In this document: in pieces, positions 25,268 to 34,939 of the stretch
Layout of the letters: each line of letters starts with the position of its first letter
How positions within the stretch are numbered: the stretch's first letter is position 1
Assembly (NCBI RefSeq): GCF_003730295.1
Contig: NZ_QTSZ01000029.1
Coordinates: 124,001-188,000 of the forward strand
Reading direction: 5' to 3'
Length of the DNA: 64,000 nt
Origin: Ornithinibacillus gellani
Lineage (GTDB): Bacteria > Bacillota > Bacilli > Bacillales > Amphibacillaceae
Program-made: the position numbers and the translations under genes
Notes under the pieces: model-generated
Database searches by the model: none
What the model was told of the DNA's origin: nothing
The model's input: the letters and a program-made list of their open reading frames with translations, nothing else

Positions 25268-26565
25268 TAGTAACGTCCCTCCTCTTTAAATGCTGCTGTT
25301 TTCCTAAATTGGAAAAAGGCAAAGATCGATACAATCAACCCCATAATGATGGTAATCGCCGCAGCCATATTATAGTTATTTGTTTCAAAGGTCAGCTTAT
25401 AGACCCAGGAAATAAGGATATCTGTTCCACCAGCATTCTGTCCCCGAACAGCTGGATTACCTTCATTAAATAGATAAATAATATTAAAGTTATTAAAATT
25501 CCCTGCATATTGCATGATTAATAGTGGTGCAGTTGCGAATAATAGATGTGGCAGCGTAATATGCCGTAGTTTCTGCCATCTCGTACCACCATCTACATCT
25601 GCAGCTTCATACATATCCTGCGGTACACTCTGTAGTACACCGGTAAATAGCGCAAATACAAATGGGAAGCCAAGCCATGTTTGAATCATTATTAATGCAA
25701 CCTTCGCCCAAAATGGATCAGACAGCCACGGAATCATGATTTCAAATTGACTTAATATATCCCGATTAATAGCCCCGAAGGTCGGATTAAATAATGCAGA
25801 AAAAATTAAGATTGATACGAACGCTGGTACAGCCCATGGCAAAATTAACACCGTACGAATGGTCCGTTTGAATTTAACTCGCTTATCATTCACAAGTAGT
25901 GCCAGGAATAATCCTAGTACAATTTGTAAGGTCGTTGCCACAACGGTCCAGACAATTGTCCACGTAAACACGCTCATAAATGTATTTTTCCAAATACCAA
26001 CATTGACCAAAGCTTTAAAGTTATCGAATCCAACCCAATTCAATAGATTACGTGGTGGAGCGTTATATTGATTGTAATCTGTAAAAGCAAGCCCAAGCAT
26101 AAATAATAGCGGAAGTACCACGATAAACAGCAGCATGAGCAAACCAGGTAAAATCATAAAGTACGGAAATCCTTGGTTGTAAAAATCGCTGATACCATGT
26201 AGTAGAGATGGCTTTCGCTGACCATTTTCACCATCTATCGCATCCGCTCGTGCATCACGAATATTATAAATATAAATAGCGATGCCAAATGCTAGCACTA
26301 TCAAGGATATAAGCCCCTGTATAAGCAATTGGACAGAATGATGCTCACGAGGAATTGTTCCCAAAGTAAATAATCCCCAAAGCCCAATGTCAATATAATT
26401 CCATGTCGTGATTAAAAAGGAAATGGCAACGATAAGTATGAGAGCGCCTTTTAGAAAACGTTTATTGTATAGCTGTCCAGCCCCGGGAACAATGACAGAT
26501 AGTAATGTGGCTATATTTCTCGGGCGTTTCCAGCCTTTAATATTTTGAGATTCTTCCTTCGTCAT
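25267..26565 (-). CDS. Maltodextrin ABC transporter permease, MalF type
   Basis: This 432-aa protein has extra N-terminal helices before the six-helix permease core, as in MalF/GanP-type subunits. The EAA loop reads YEAADVDGGTRWQKLRHITLP. AGGAGGA precedes the ATG. It forms the import channel with the MalG-type protein and receives sugar from the lipoprotein receptor encoded upstream. Confidence 0.9.
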   Translation of the reverse strand: MTKEESQNIKGWKRPRNIATLLSVIVPGAGQLYNKRFLKGALILIVAISFLITTWNYIDIGLWGLFTLGTIPREHHSVQLLIQGLISLIVLAFGIAIYIYNIRDARADAIDGENGQRKPSLLHGISDFYNQGFPYFMILPGLLMLLFIVVLPLLFMLGLAFTDYNQYNAPPRNLLNWVGFDNFKALVNVGIWKNTFMSVFTWTIVWTVVATTLQIVLGLFLALLVNDKRVKFKRTIRTVLILPWAVPAFVSILIFSALFNPTFGAINRDILSQFEIMIPWLSDPFWAKVALIMIQTWLGFPFVFALFTGVLQSVPQDMYEAADVDGGTRWQKLRHITLPHLLFATAPLLIMQYAGNFNNFNIIYLFNEGNPAVRGQNAGGTDILISWVYKLTFETNNYNMAAAITIIMGLIVSIFAFFQFRKTAAFKEEGRY

Positions 26566-26613
26566 TGGTCTTCCTCCTAACTACAGACTTTCGCCTGTAT
26601 CAAACAGATAGAC

Positions 26614-26637
26614 GGGAAATGATACATATCATCTCCC
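26614..26637 (-). promoter_or_regulatory. Stem-loop between malE and malF
   Basis: GGGAAATGATA and TATCATCTCCC form a nearly perfect 11-bp stem in the 107-bp gap. Such hairpins usually let the receptor be made in excess over the permeases by mRNA protection or partial termination. Confidence 0.55.
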
Positions 26638-26672
26638 ACTTATCTGCTTATTCATTGCTTGGTACGTGCTTG

Positions 26673-27959
26673 TTACTGATTTGCACCAGAGGCTTCAATT
26701 TGATCATGAATAGTTTGAACCGCTTCTTTCAATACCTCGTCAACAGGTTCTCCCTTTGAAATAAAACTCAATGCGTCATTGATTGGATCCCATACCTGCT
26801 GCATCGCTGGCACACTTGGCATTGGTTCACCATAATTCGTCTGTTCTGCAAAAGCAGAGTAAATTGGATCCTTTGCAATGACATCATTTTCAATTGCATC
26901 AGGACGAGGAGGTATTTCTCCAGCCACATCATAATATATTAAAGAATTTTCACTATTGGTGAGATAAGCCATCAAATCTTCAGCCCACTCTTTATTATCG
27001 GAGTAGTAGGAAAGCATGTAAGATTTCACACCGACAAAAGATTTCGGATGCTCCCCATTATCCAAAATCGGTAATGTTACGACACCAAGATCATCACCTA
27101 GTGCATCCTGATATTCACGCACCATCCATGGACCATTTAATACGGTTGATACTTTTCCTTCTTTAAACAAGCCATTCATAATATCTGGTGTTAAGTCCTG
27201 CGGAATGTATCCTTCATCAAACCAAGTCTTCACTAATTCGCCACCCTTAATTGATCCATCGTTAGCTAAGCCAATATCTGAGATATCGTAATTCCCATCA
27301 TTATTTTCAAATACATATGCACCATTTCCAGAAAAGAAAGGGTATACAAAATAGAAGTTAGCTGCTTCCATTAGAAAACCAAATTCATCCTTTGATGCAT
27401 CTGTATCCTGTTCGGCAATTTCCATGATATCAGCCATGGTTTCCGGTTCTGTATCAACGAGTGACTTATTATAGTACATTGCATACGTTTCAATAACTGC
27501 TGGATATCCCCAATAATCCCCATCAAATTGAACCGCTTCCAAAGAAGTATCTGTGTATTCATCTGCAATTTCCTCAACACCGACCGGATCTACTAATCCA
27601 CGTAATACAAGGTCGCCGATTCGATCATGCGGTTGGAAAATAATATCTGGTCCATTACCAGCTGGACCTTCTACATCCAGCTTTTCTACTTGTTCCAACA
27701 TGTCAATTGGTACAAGCTCAACCTTAATCCCCGTATCTTCTGTATATTTATCTGTTATTTGTTTCACTGCTTCTTCCTGTTTTTCTTCTGCGTTCACCCA
27801 GAGCTTTAACTTTTCAGGTTTTTCCGGCATTTCGCCAGCTGCTTCACTCTTTCCATCGTCACCGCTTGTACCTTCCTTCTTCGTATCCTCAGGACCACAA
27901 GCTGCCAGCAAACCAACCATAAGCATGAGAGCAAATAACATTGTAAGCCATTTCTTCAT
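26673..27959 (-). CDS. Maltose/maltodextrin-binding lipoprotein
   Basis: A lipoprotein signal (VGLLAAC) and acidic linker are followed by a family 1 extracellular solute-binding protein of about 428 aa (LKLWVNAEEKQEEAVKQI; FQPHDRIGDLVLRGLVDPV). It captures malto-oligosaccharides for the MalFG-type permease. GGGGAGA sits 7 nt before the ATG at 27959 and only 1 nt before the ATG at 27965, so the former is preferred. It is the first gene of the operon, under two LacI-type operators. Confidence 0.9.
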   Translation of the reverse strand: MKKWLTMLFALMLMVGLLAACGPEDTKKEGTSGDDGKSEAAGEMPEKPEKLKLWVNAEEKQEEAVKQITDKYTEDTGIKVELVPIDMLEQVEKLDVEGPAGNGPDIIFQPHDRIGDLVLRGLVDPVGVEEIADEYTDTSLEAVQFDGDYWGYPAVIETYAMYYNKSLVDTEPETMADIMEIAEQDTDASKDEFGFLMEAANFYFVYPFFSGNGAYVFENNDGNYDISDIGLANDGSIKGGELVKTWFDEGYIPQDLTPDIMNGLFKEGKVSTVLNGPWMVREYQDALGDDLGVVTLPILDNGEHPKSFVGVKSYMLSYYSDNKEWAEDLMAYLTNSENSLIYYDVAGEIPPRPDAIENDVIAKDPIYSAFAEQTNYGEPMPSVPAMQQVWDPINDALSFISKGEPVDEVLKEAVQTIHDQIEASGANQ

Positions 27960-28009
27960 TTTCATTCTCCCCTTTTTTAAAATGATAAAAGCAAAGTGTA
28001 TGCACATTT

Positions 28010-28027
28010 TGTGAAATCGTTTGCACA
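28010..28027. promoter_or_regulatory. LacI-type operator 1 (malE side)
   Basis: TGTGAAATCGTTTGCACA is a near-palindrome with a central CG, as expected for MalR or CcpA. Against the CcpA cre consensus it has one mismatch in the 14-bp core. It lies about 50 nt upstream of the malE start. Confidence 0.65.
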
Positions 28028-28188
28028 ACTTAACTAATTCCTATTATACATCGTTTTAATTTTATAGCAACACTTTTTATATATATTTATCAATAGGTTT
28101 AGCGCTTACAGGTTTTTGTTATATTCTTAATGGACAATGGAAGAAACTACCGCCCCCTCTAGTTATTTAGTAGTATATATGTATCTTT

Positions 28189-28229
28189 GTGCAATCGTTT
28201 GAACTATTGTGGATAGACAAGCTATAATA
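28189..28229 (+). promoter_or_regulatory. GH13 promoter with LacI-type operator 2
   Basis: TGTGCAATCGTTTGAACT (28189-28206) matches operator 1 at 15 of 18 positions. It overlaps the -35 element TTGAAC (28200-28205) of a plus-strand promoter with TATAAT at 28224-28229 (18-bp spacer). Repression by occlusion is expected. The rest of the 340-bp divergent region holds nothing else that I recognise. Confidence 0.65.
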
Positions 28230-28300
28230 AGATGGATGTATATTTCTTGAAGTACATGTAGTTGAATACTGGATTAAACATGAAGGAAAGGTTGGATGAT

Positions 28301-29989
28301 ATGACAAATCAATGGTGGAAGAATAGTGTAGTTTATCAAATTTATCCCCGAAGCTTTAAAGACAGCAATGGTGATGGCATTGGAGATTTAAATGGTATTA
28401 CAGAAAAGCTGGATTATTTAGTTCAATTAGGGGTCGATGTCGTTTGGCTATCCCCTGTTTATGAATCTCCGAATGACGACAACGGCTATGATATTCGTCA
28501 TTACCAAAAGATCATGGATTCATTTGGTACGATGGAAGATTGGGAGAATATGCTGAAGGAAATGCATGCACGTGGCATCAAACTTATCATGGACCTGGTA
28601 ATCAATCATACTTCTGATGAACATGCATGGTTTATCGAATCACGACAATCAAAGGATAATGATTACCGTGATTTTTACATTTGGCGTCCAGGTAAAAATG
28701 GTCAACCTCCAAATAATTGGGCAGCAAACTTTGGTGGTTCAGCATGGCAGTATGACGAACAAACGGACGAATATTATCTGCATTTATTTTCAAAAAAACA
28801 GCCAGATTTGAATTGGGAGAATCCTGCCCTGCGAAGCAAACTCTATGATATGATTCGTTGGTGGCTGGATAAAGGGATTGATGGGTTTCGAATGGACGTT
28901 ATCAATTTTATATCCAAGGATCAGCGTTTTCCCGACGGGGATGCTGATGCCAATCAAACCTATGTATCCGGACATCGTTATTTCATGAATGGTCCACGCG
29001 TCCATGAATTTTTACAAGAATTGCATACGGAAGCATTGGCCGGACATGATATTTTAACCGTAGGAGAAATGCCTGGTGTCACTCCTGAGGAAGGTAAGCT
29101 GTACACGGCAAGCGAGCGAAAAGAGTTGAATATGGTATTTCATTTCGAGCATATGGATATCGATTCCGGACCACATGGGAAATGGGACGTGAAGCCTTGG
29201 TCGCTTGTGGAATTAAAGCAAATTCTATCCAAATGGCAGCTGGCACTCGAGACAGAAGGCTGGAATAGCTTATATTGGAATAACCATGATCAACCACGTG
29301 TCGTATCACGATTTGGCTGTGACGGTGCATATCGCGTGGTTTCCGCAAAGATGCTTGCCACCACACTGCATATGATGAAAGGAACCCCATATATTTATCA
29401 AGGAGAAGAGTTGGGCATGACCAATGCTCACTTTGATTCCATTGATCAATACCGTGATATCGAAACAATCAATATGTACAACGAACAAATGGCGGCTGGC
29501 AGAAAACCAGAAGACATTATGGAGGCTATTCATGTGAAATCGCGTGATAACGCGCGTACACCGATGCAATGGAACAGTCATCCACAAGCAGGGTTTACAA
29601 CTGGTGAACCATGGATTGCAGTTCATCCGAATTATAAGACAGTTAATGCAGATGCAGCATTAGCCGATCCTAATTCTATATTTCATTACTATCGCAAGTT
29701 GATTGAACTGCGAAAAAAATATGCGATTATCGTTCATGGTAGCTTTACCTTACTTGCACCGAAATCAGAAGAAATATTTGCTTACAGGCGTTCCTATCAG
29801 GGGGAACAACTACTAGTCATCAGTAATTTCACAAAAATGAAAGCGAGTTTCCAGGTACCGGAATCATTCCAGCATTTGAAGCTTAAACAAGTGTTGATTG
29901 GTAATTATCCAGACTCCCTGTCAAAGGACATAACACCTGAAATCCCCATGCGACCATACGAAACAATTGTGTATCATTTCATCAGCTAA
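28301..29989 (+). CDS. Oligo-1,6-glucosidase/alpha-glucosidase, GH13
   Basis: This 562-aa cytosolic enzyme is transcribed divergently from the mal operon. The GH13 signatures are DLVINHTSDEH, GFRMDVINF (nucleophile Asp199), GEMPG (acid Glu256) and NNHDQPR (transition-state Asp). The residue after the nucleophile is Val, which in studied enzymes goes with activity on alpha-1,6 bonds (isomaltose), whereas Thr goes with maltose. AAAGG precedes the ATG at 28301; the frame is open to 28262 but without a ribosome site there. Confidence 0.92.
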   Translation: MTNQWWKNSVVYQIYPRSFKDSNGDGIGDLNGITEKLDYLVQLGVDVVWLSPVYESPNDDNGYDIRHYQKIMDSFGTMEDWENMLKEMHARGIKLIMDLVINHTSDEHAWFIESRQSKDNDYRDFYIWRPGKNGQPPNNWAANFGGSAWQYDEQTDEYYLHLFSKKQPDLNWENPALRSKLYDMIRWWLDKGIDGFRMDVINFISKDQRFPDGDADANQTYVSGHRYFMNGPRVHEFLQELHTEALAGHDILTVGEMPGVTPEEGKLYTASERKELNMVFHFEHMDIDSGPHGKWDVKPWSLVELKQILSKWQLALETEGWNSLYWNNHDQPRVVSRFGCDGAYRVVSAKMLATTLHMMKGTPYIYQGEELGMTNAHFDSIDQYRDIETINMYNEQMAAGRKPEDIMEAIHVKSRDNARTPMQWNSHPQAGFTTGEPWIAVHPNYKTVNADAALADPNSIFHYYRKLIELRKKYAIIVHGSFTLLAPKSEEIFAYRRSYQGEQLLVISNFTKMKASFQVPESFQHLKLKQVLIGNYPDSLSKDITPEIPMRPYETIVYHFIS

Positions 29990-29994
29990 AAAAG

Positions 29995-30327
29995 TGGCGG
30001 GATATAACTACTCTCTCCATCATGAAAAAACGGTCATGTTTTTCACAAAAGATAAACATGACCGTTTGTATTGTTGACCTGTTGAAATGATAGGAACTAA
30101 CATTATATTTCCTCAAGTTTACTGACAATAAGGCACAACCTAGTTCATTTTTATAAGAAGCACCTACATAAGCTGTGGATTAGATACTATCATTTATGAC
30201 GGCGTACACTTTTTGTATGTCTACATTACTAAAGCTAAAGCGGAATCAATCTGTGGACTTCATTCTTTGTTGGTTAGGCTGACCCATGGAATGCAGAGTA
30301 GATTGACGGAGCGACGAAGTGCATCAA
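29995..30327. other. Intergenic segment sharing sequence with 0.83-1.34 kb
   Basis: The terminator region and the following text (GAAATGATAGGAACTAACAT; CATTTTTATAAGAAGCACCT; CCTACATAAGCTGTGGATTAG) align with two stretches near 0.8-1.0 kb and 1.28-1.33 kb. Here they are continuous; there they are split by the IS110 remnant. No gene is evident to 30560. Confidence 0.6.
30025..30067 (+). terminator. Terminator after the GH13 gene
   Basis: AAACGGTCATGTTT and AAACATGACCGTTT form a 14-bp stem, nearly identical to the hairpin at 861-905. Confidence 0.8.
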
Positions 30328-30485
30328 ATAAAGTGGAACTTCAATCAGTGTAGGTTTTCGCACTTTCTCCACTGATTGTTAGTTGAACCAGGCCTTTACT
30401 GGCTGTTGATCCCCCACTTACCATTCTTGTTATCAATAAAAATGCTTGATGTGGGGGGCTTACAGACAGTTAATCTGTGATATAA
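30328..30485 (+). repeat. Dispersed ~155-bp repeat, full-length copy
   Basis: It runs from ATAAAGTGGAACTTCAATC to CAGACAGTTAATCTGTGATA. The segment after TTGAACC lacks AATC. Confidence 0.9.
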
Positions 30486-30491
30486 TGAAAC

Positions 30492-30537
30492 AGGAGTTCC
30501 AGTAAAAAAATAATTTACTGAAACTCCTTTTGTTTTA
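30492..30537. terminator. Hairpin after the rodA-like gene
   Basis: AGGAGTTCCAGTAAA and TTTACTGAAACTCCT form a 14-15 bp stem. The T-rich side is on the plus strand, so action on the minus-strand gene is uncertain. A related inverted repeat occurs at 1345-1373. Confidence 0.5.
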
Positions 30538-30560
30538 TTTTACTGGGTTATGTCCGATCC

Positions 30561-31721
30561 TTAATCATCAAACATATACCGCTTCGTGTGAACATGGACA
30601 TTGAGCACAATTCCAATAGCTATCATGTTCGTCAGTATCGAGCTTCCCCCATAACTAACAAATGGTAATGTGATACCAGTGATCGGCATCAAGCCAATTG
30701 TCATCCCAATATTTTGGAAGATTTGAAAGCTAAATAATCCAATCACACCAGCTACAAGGCAAGTTCCAAATTTATCACGACAATTAATTGCAATAATAAT
30801 CATCCGATAAATCAAGATAAAATATACGATTAGTAACACGGCTGCCCCAATGAAACCGAATTCCTCACCAATGATGGTAAAAATAAAATCAGTGTGTATT
30901 TCCGGAACCCGGCCACTTTGTGACATCGTACCTTGTTCAAAGCCACTACCAAATAATTGACCCGAGCCTATTCCCATTCGCGCTCCGCTTAGTTGATAAC
31001 CAAATGAACTTGCATACTGGTCTGGCTGCAGCCATCCATATATTCGCTCCATTTGGTGTTCTTTAAAAAACAAATCAAAAATGGAAGGCTGGTATATATA
31101 TAACCACACAAGCAAGCCAAGTATCCCTAGCACACCCGCAATAATCAATAAAATGATATTCATGGAAATACCTGAGATAAATAGAACGGTCCCAGTGATT
31201 GCGGCAGTGACAAGCGCTGTTCCTAGGTCCGGTTGATCAAATATCAAGTAGAAAGGAACGATTCCTAATAATGCAACACTGACTAACGTATACAAGTCCC
31301 TGCGTCCCGTCGTTAAATTCTTCTCTGATATTTTATAGATTGCCGTTGCCAGCATAATAATAAGTAAGATTTTCATGAACTCGGATGGCTGTAATTCTAT
31401 TCCACCAGGAAGTTCAATCCAGCGCTGCGCACCTTTACTCTCTTTACCAAAAAAGTGTACAGCCAAAAGAGATATGATACCAACTGAATAAAGCGGGATC
31501 GCCAAGGTACGATAATGTTCATATTCCAAAACCAATACCATCATCATGGCAAAAAAGCCAATTCCATACCAAATAGCTTGACGAATTAAATAATAAGATG
31601 GGTCCTGGCTATATTGTCCAGCGGCACTATATATAGAAACTAGGCTTATAATAAATAGCATTAATAAGCTAAAAAGAAGAACGTAATCTAATTTGTCGAT
31701 AATTTTTTGAATGATGTTCAT
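30561..31721 (-). CDS. RodA/FtsW/SpoVE-family peptidoglycan polymerase
   Basis: This 386-aa protein has about ten membrane helices. Family motifs include LQPSEFMKI, FDQPDLGTA, GxGxGQLFGSG and the C-terminal GITLPFVSYGGSS. These SEDS proteins polymerise lipid II glycan strands with a partner class B PBP. The pattern is nearest RodA (cell elongation) but paralogues exist in Bacillaceae. AGGAG is 9 nt before the ATG at 31721. Confidence 0.88.
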   Translation of the reverse strand: MNIIQKIIDKLDYVLLFSLLMLFIISLVSIYSAAGQYSQDPSYYLIRQAIWYGIGFFAMMMVLVLEYEHYRTLAIPLYSVGIISLLAVHFFGKESKGAQRWIELPGGIELQPSEFMKILLIIMLATAIYKISEKNLTTGRRDLYTLVSVALLGIVPFYLIFDQPDLGTALVTAAITGTVLFISGISMNIILLIIAGVLGILGLLVWLYIYQPSIFDLFFKEHQMERIYGWLQPDQYASSFGYQLSGARMGIGSGQLFGSGFEQGTMSQSGRVPEIHTDFIFTIIGEEFGFIGAAVLLIVYFILIYRMIIIAINCRDKFGTCLVAGVIGLFSFQIFQNIGMTIGLMPITGITLPFVSYGGSSILTNMIAIGIVLNVHVHTKRYMFDD

Positions 31722-31865
31722 AAACAAGAACTCCTATGCAGTAATCCGGTTAAGCCGGCTAATTATTAATTGTATCACGATAAACATCATTATTCTATTC
31801 TAAATTTCTACATATATGAGTTAGCAGCATAAGCCTTTTGCTACGAAAGGATTTTCCATATATAG

Positions 31866-31923
31866 ATAATGAAACTTCAATCAGTGGGTATTTTCGACCT
31901 TCCCACTGATTGTTAGTTGAACT
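31866..31923 (+). repeat. Dispersed repeat, 5' fragment
   Basis: It contains GAAACTTCAATCAGTGGG, the hairpin and TTGTTAGTTGAAC, then stops. The 3' two-thirds are missing. The rest of the 312-bp gap up to 32033 shows only AT-rich sequence. Confidence 0.82.
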
Positions 31924-32033
31924 GCATTCGTGTTAATTTTTTTATATGGAAGATATCAGATTTCTAGTCAAATATTAAAATATGCTATAGTTATAAATAT
32001 AATCGCTGACTCTTTTACAAGGAGGATCTTGAT

Positions 32034-32189
32034 ATGACAAAGGTATTAATGCATGTACAAACAGCCTATCATGGAGATCTGTTACGAGCTGGTAAAGTAT
32101 ATGAAATTGATGAAGTAATCGCTAAACGATGGATTGCTAGTAAAATAGCCAGTAAAGCGGAAGAAAAAAATCAAACGGATTCAGAATAA
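32034..32189 (+). CDS. Small protein of unknown function (51 aa)
   Basis: An excellent ribosome site (AAGGAGGA) lies 7-8 nt before the ATG, and a terminator follows at once, so this is very likely a real gene. The sequence (MTKVLMHVQTAYHGDLLRAG, then VYEIDEVIAKRWIASKIAS and a charged tail) has the layout of short phage-derived proteins with an xGxxYxxGxxxEVDExxAxxLIxxGIA pattern. No function can be assigned. Confidence 0.7.
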   Translation: MTKVLMHVQTAYHGDLLRAGKVYEIDEVIAKRWIASKIASKAEEKNQTDSE

Positions 32190-32227
32190 AAAACTGCCGC
32201 AGCGATATTGCATGCGGCAATTTTTTT
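32190..32227 (+). terminator. Terminator of the 51-aa gene
   Basis: A TGCCGC...GCGGCA stem with A-rich and T7 flanks directly follows the stop. Confidence 0.8.
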
Positions 32228-32324
32228 GGGGATTATCTTTACAAAAGATTGACAAGTCTGAATATAATGCCTACAGTTGGATTATACTCCGACTTTTTTA
32301 CTACACTTTTGAAGGAGGACAAGA

Positions 32325-34355
32325 ATGATGGTGGACAAATTCACCACCGCACACGAACAAAATACCGAGCATCTGATACATGAATGGGAGCAAGATTTTT
32401 TCATTGGTAGAAAAGAGGAAATTAAACGATTTCAGGATTTATTAAATGACTCTTCCTCTGAAACACGGCTCATATATTTTCATGGTTCAGGTGGCATCGG
32501 CAAAACCTATTTATTATCTGAACTCGCAAGAATTGCAAATAACGCGCATGTTCCTTTCCTTCATCTAGACAGTCAAGATTTTCTTCACACACCAAAAGGC
32601 TTCGTCGATTATTTGCTGCAATACCTACCAACTATCTTTCCATCCATTACACCCACCACAGATTACTCACTTCAAGCGTGTATCAAAATCATCAATCAAT
32701 TGGCAATGGAACGACAATTAATTATCGCCATTGATACGTATGAAAAAATGGATGATTTAGACCGTTGGCTGCGTGAAATTTTTATTCGAAAAACAAATCC
32801 GACTATTTTATTTATTCTAGCTGGGCGAAAAAAACTTACCGGTGCTTGGGTGGAATCACCAGCATGGCGACGTTTCGTTACCCAAATTGAATTAAGAGAT
32901 TTCAATTTTACACAAACAAAGGATTATTTAAAACATTATGGGATGCAGCAATCAGCAGAAGTAAAAGCGGCATGGCATTTTTCTAAAGGGCATCCTTTAA
33001 CACTGTCTCTTGCAGCTATGACGATAAACACGGGGGACGAGAATGCTAAACATTCCTTCACAGCGCCTTTACCACATGTACTCATGCAGTTAACCAATAG
33101 ATGGCTGCAGGAAGTATCAAATCCCGTCCTGCATCAAGTGATAGAAGCTGCAGCATTGTTACAGTTTTTCAATCAAGAGATTTTATCCCATTGCCTCCAG
33201 CACGATGTAGAGCGAAACATATTTTCTGAACTTGTTTCACTGTCATTTATTCGACCTTGTCGTTATGGCTGGACGATGCATGATCTCATACGTGATGCCA
33301 TTCATATAGAATTCAAAAAAAGACAGCCGGATCGCTTTGACCAATTAAATAAACAAGCGACGCGTTATTATTATGAACGAACCATTGCAACAAGAAGGAT
33401 ACAGGATATTGCCCAGCTATTTTATCATTTAGGTGATGAAGTGATTCAATCTGTATTCTATCAGGATCATATCGATCAAACGATGTATATGGAGCCAGTT
33501 GGCCCGCATAACTTTGAAGAAGTACTGACATATTTCGAGAATAAAAAGCATCTGATGGAAGAAAGCAATGTACAGTTTTATAATCGTGAAGCAAATCAAA
33601 TGTATCACTTTTATGCCTCATTAGACCATAATAAACGCGAGACAGACATGATCAATGCGAACTATATTAAAAAAATGGGATTCCATACGGCCAATTTAAT
33701 GAAGCATGCAGACGGCAAGACTGCTGGCTTGTCCATCATCGTTCCGATAAACAAACGAACCTTGCCTTTCTTAATGGAAGAGCCTGTATCACGTACCTAT
33801 TTTAATCAATTAACAGCTGCTGAACGAAGCATCTATCAAACAGAGGAGCAAGCAGGACTTTTTATCCGTTACCTGGACTATTGGGATCCGACTGATTCGG
33901 CAGCGAGATCCTTTTCACTGTATAATCTTTTTCCTTTACTACTTTCCGGTGGACGCATTATTGTATCAACGCCGCTTCCATTTTTTCAATCACTTGTAAC
34001 AAGCTTTGGTTTCCAACAAATAGAAGCTGCTACTCATTTTGATTACGGTAAAGATAGCCCTTGCCATACGTATCTATTAGATGTAAGTGGCGAAAAACTG
34101 GCAGTCTATTTGCAACAATTTATTGGACATACAAGCATAGAGAATCAATTGGATTTTTTAGCAGACACTTTTTCCTTTACTACACGTGAAAGCGAAATCG
34201 TCCAGCTCATTTTAGAGAATCAATCCAATTTGGAAATCGCGGAAGCATTATTTGTTGCGGAAATTACTGTCAAAAAGCATGTTGGAAGAATTTTAAAGAA
34301 GACGAATACACGTAATCGAGCTGAGCTTATCAAACGATTAATGGAATTAATCTAA
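32325..34355 (+). CDS. STAND-type ATPase with C-terminal LuxR helix-turn-helix
   Basis: This 676-aa regulator begins with an ATPase domain opening at FIGRKEEIKRF (about 26), Walker A GSGGIGKT at 54-61 and Walker B LIIAIDTYEKMDD at about 125-137. A winged-helix-like and helical part follows. Residues about 390-590 contain a segment weakly like a GNAT fold (SGGRIIVSTPLPFFQ; SFGFQQI). Residues 618-676 are a LuxR DNA-binding domain (FTTRESEIVQLIL ... EITVKKHVGRILKKTN). It resembles MalT-like signal-integrating activators, but the ligand and targets are unknown. AAGGAGG precedes the ATG. Confidence 0.82.
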   Translation: MMVDKFTTAHEQNTEHLIHEWEQDFFIGRKEEIKRFQDLLNDSSSETRLIYFHGSGGIGKTYLLSELARIANNAHVPFLHLDSQDFLHTPKGFVDYLLQYLPTIFPSITPTTDYSLQACIKIINQLAMERQLIIAIDTYEKMDDLDRWLREIFIRKTNPTILFILAGRKKLTGAWVESPAWRRFVTQIELRDFNFTQTKDYLKHYGMQQSAEVKAAWHFSKGHPLTLSLAAMTINTGDENAKHSFTAPLPHVLMQLTNRWLQEVSNPVLHQVIEAAALLQFFNQEILSHCLQHDVERNIFSELVSLSFIRPCRYGWTMHDLIRDAIHIEFKKRQPDRFDQLNKQATRYYYERTIATRRIQDIAQLFYHLGDEVIQSVFYQDHIDQTMYMEPVGPHNFEEVLTYFENKKHLMEESNVQFYNREANQMYHFYASLDHNKRETDMINANYIKKMGFHTANLMKHADGKTAGLSIIVPINKRTLPFLMEEPVSRTYFNQLTAAERSIYQTEEQAGLFIRYLDYWDPTDSAARSFSLYNLFPLLLSGGRIIVSTPLPFFQSLVTSFGFQQIEAATHFDYGKDSPCHTYLLDVSGEKLAVYLQQFIGHTSIENQLDFLADTFSFTTRESEIVQLILENQSNLEIAEALFVAEITVKKHVGRILKKTNTRNRAELIKRLMELI

Positions 34356-34394
34356 TTCTCATTGCGCGGGGTCTATGCATGACCCCGCACCACA

Positions 34395-34733
34395 TCAACT
34401 GATAATCTTATACTTTCCAATGATTGGTAATGGCTTTTCCTTTCCATTAGCTGCGTTCAAAATACCCAATATCGCCATAACGAGCCACGCAATTGAGACC
34501 ACTGGCAAAATGAGCAACCAGCCTATGACCGGGAGAATCGTCCCAACAACATAAAGTCCAATTCCAAATAAACTTAAGATAATGCCTTGATTCACATGAT
34601 ACATTGCATATTTGGATTCTTTCGCTGCCAATAAAGGCACAATAAATAATAGTCCAATATATGCCAATATCGCCATTCCTTTGTTTTTTTGTACATCATC
34701 TTCTACCATTGTGGATGCTTCTGTCTCCGTCAT
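34395..34733 (-). CDS. DUF4870-type small membrane protein
   Basis: About 112 aa, with a polar acidic N-terminus and three hydrophobic segments (AILAYIGLLFIVPLLA; GIILSLFGIGLYVVGTILPVIGWLL; AWLVMAILGILNAANGKEKPLP). The order and the closing NAxxGKxxxLPxIGK pattern are those of DUF4870/TIC20-like proteins. Function unknown. Two adjacent ATGs follow AAGGAG; the second (34733) has better spacing. Confidence 0.72.
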   Translation of the reverse strand: MTETEASTMVEDDVQKNKGMAILAYIGLLFIVPLLAAKESKYAMYHVNQGIILSLFGIGLYVVGTILPVIGWLLILPVVSIAWLVMAILGILNAANGKEKPLPIIGKYKIIS

Positions 34734-34884
34734 CATTGCTCCTTCCTTTCCCCAATTATTTGTCAATTTATCCACCCCCTAAAACCAATCCTTTCTTTCC
34801 CCATCCTAAGTTTATCAACAGGCAACTTCATTGTAAGCTATACGAAGGTATACATTTTTAACCCTTTCATGGAATCCAGACAAC

Positions 34885-34920
34885 AAAAAAGACTGCTCCC
34901 AGCTAGGAACAGTCTTTTTT
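34885..34920 (-). terminator. Terminator of the ferredoxin gene
   Basis: AAAAAAGACTG and CAGTCTTTTTT form an 11-bp stem with T tracts on both strands. Confidence 0.85.
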
Positions 34921-34939
34921 CATCCAACTATAAACTATA

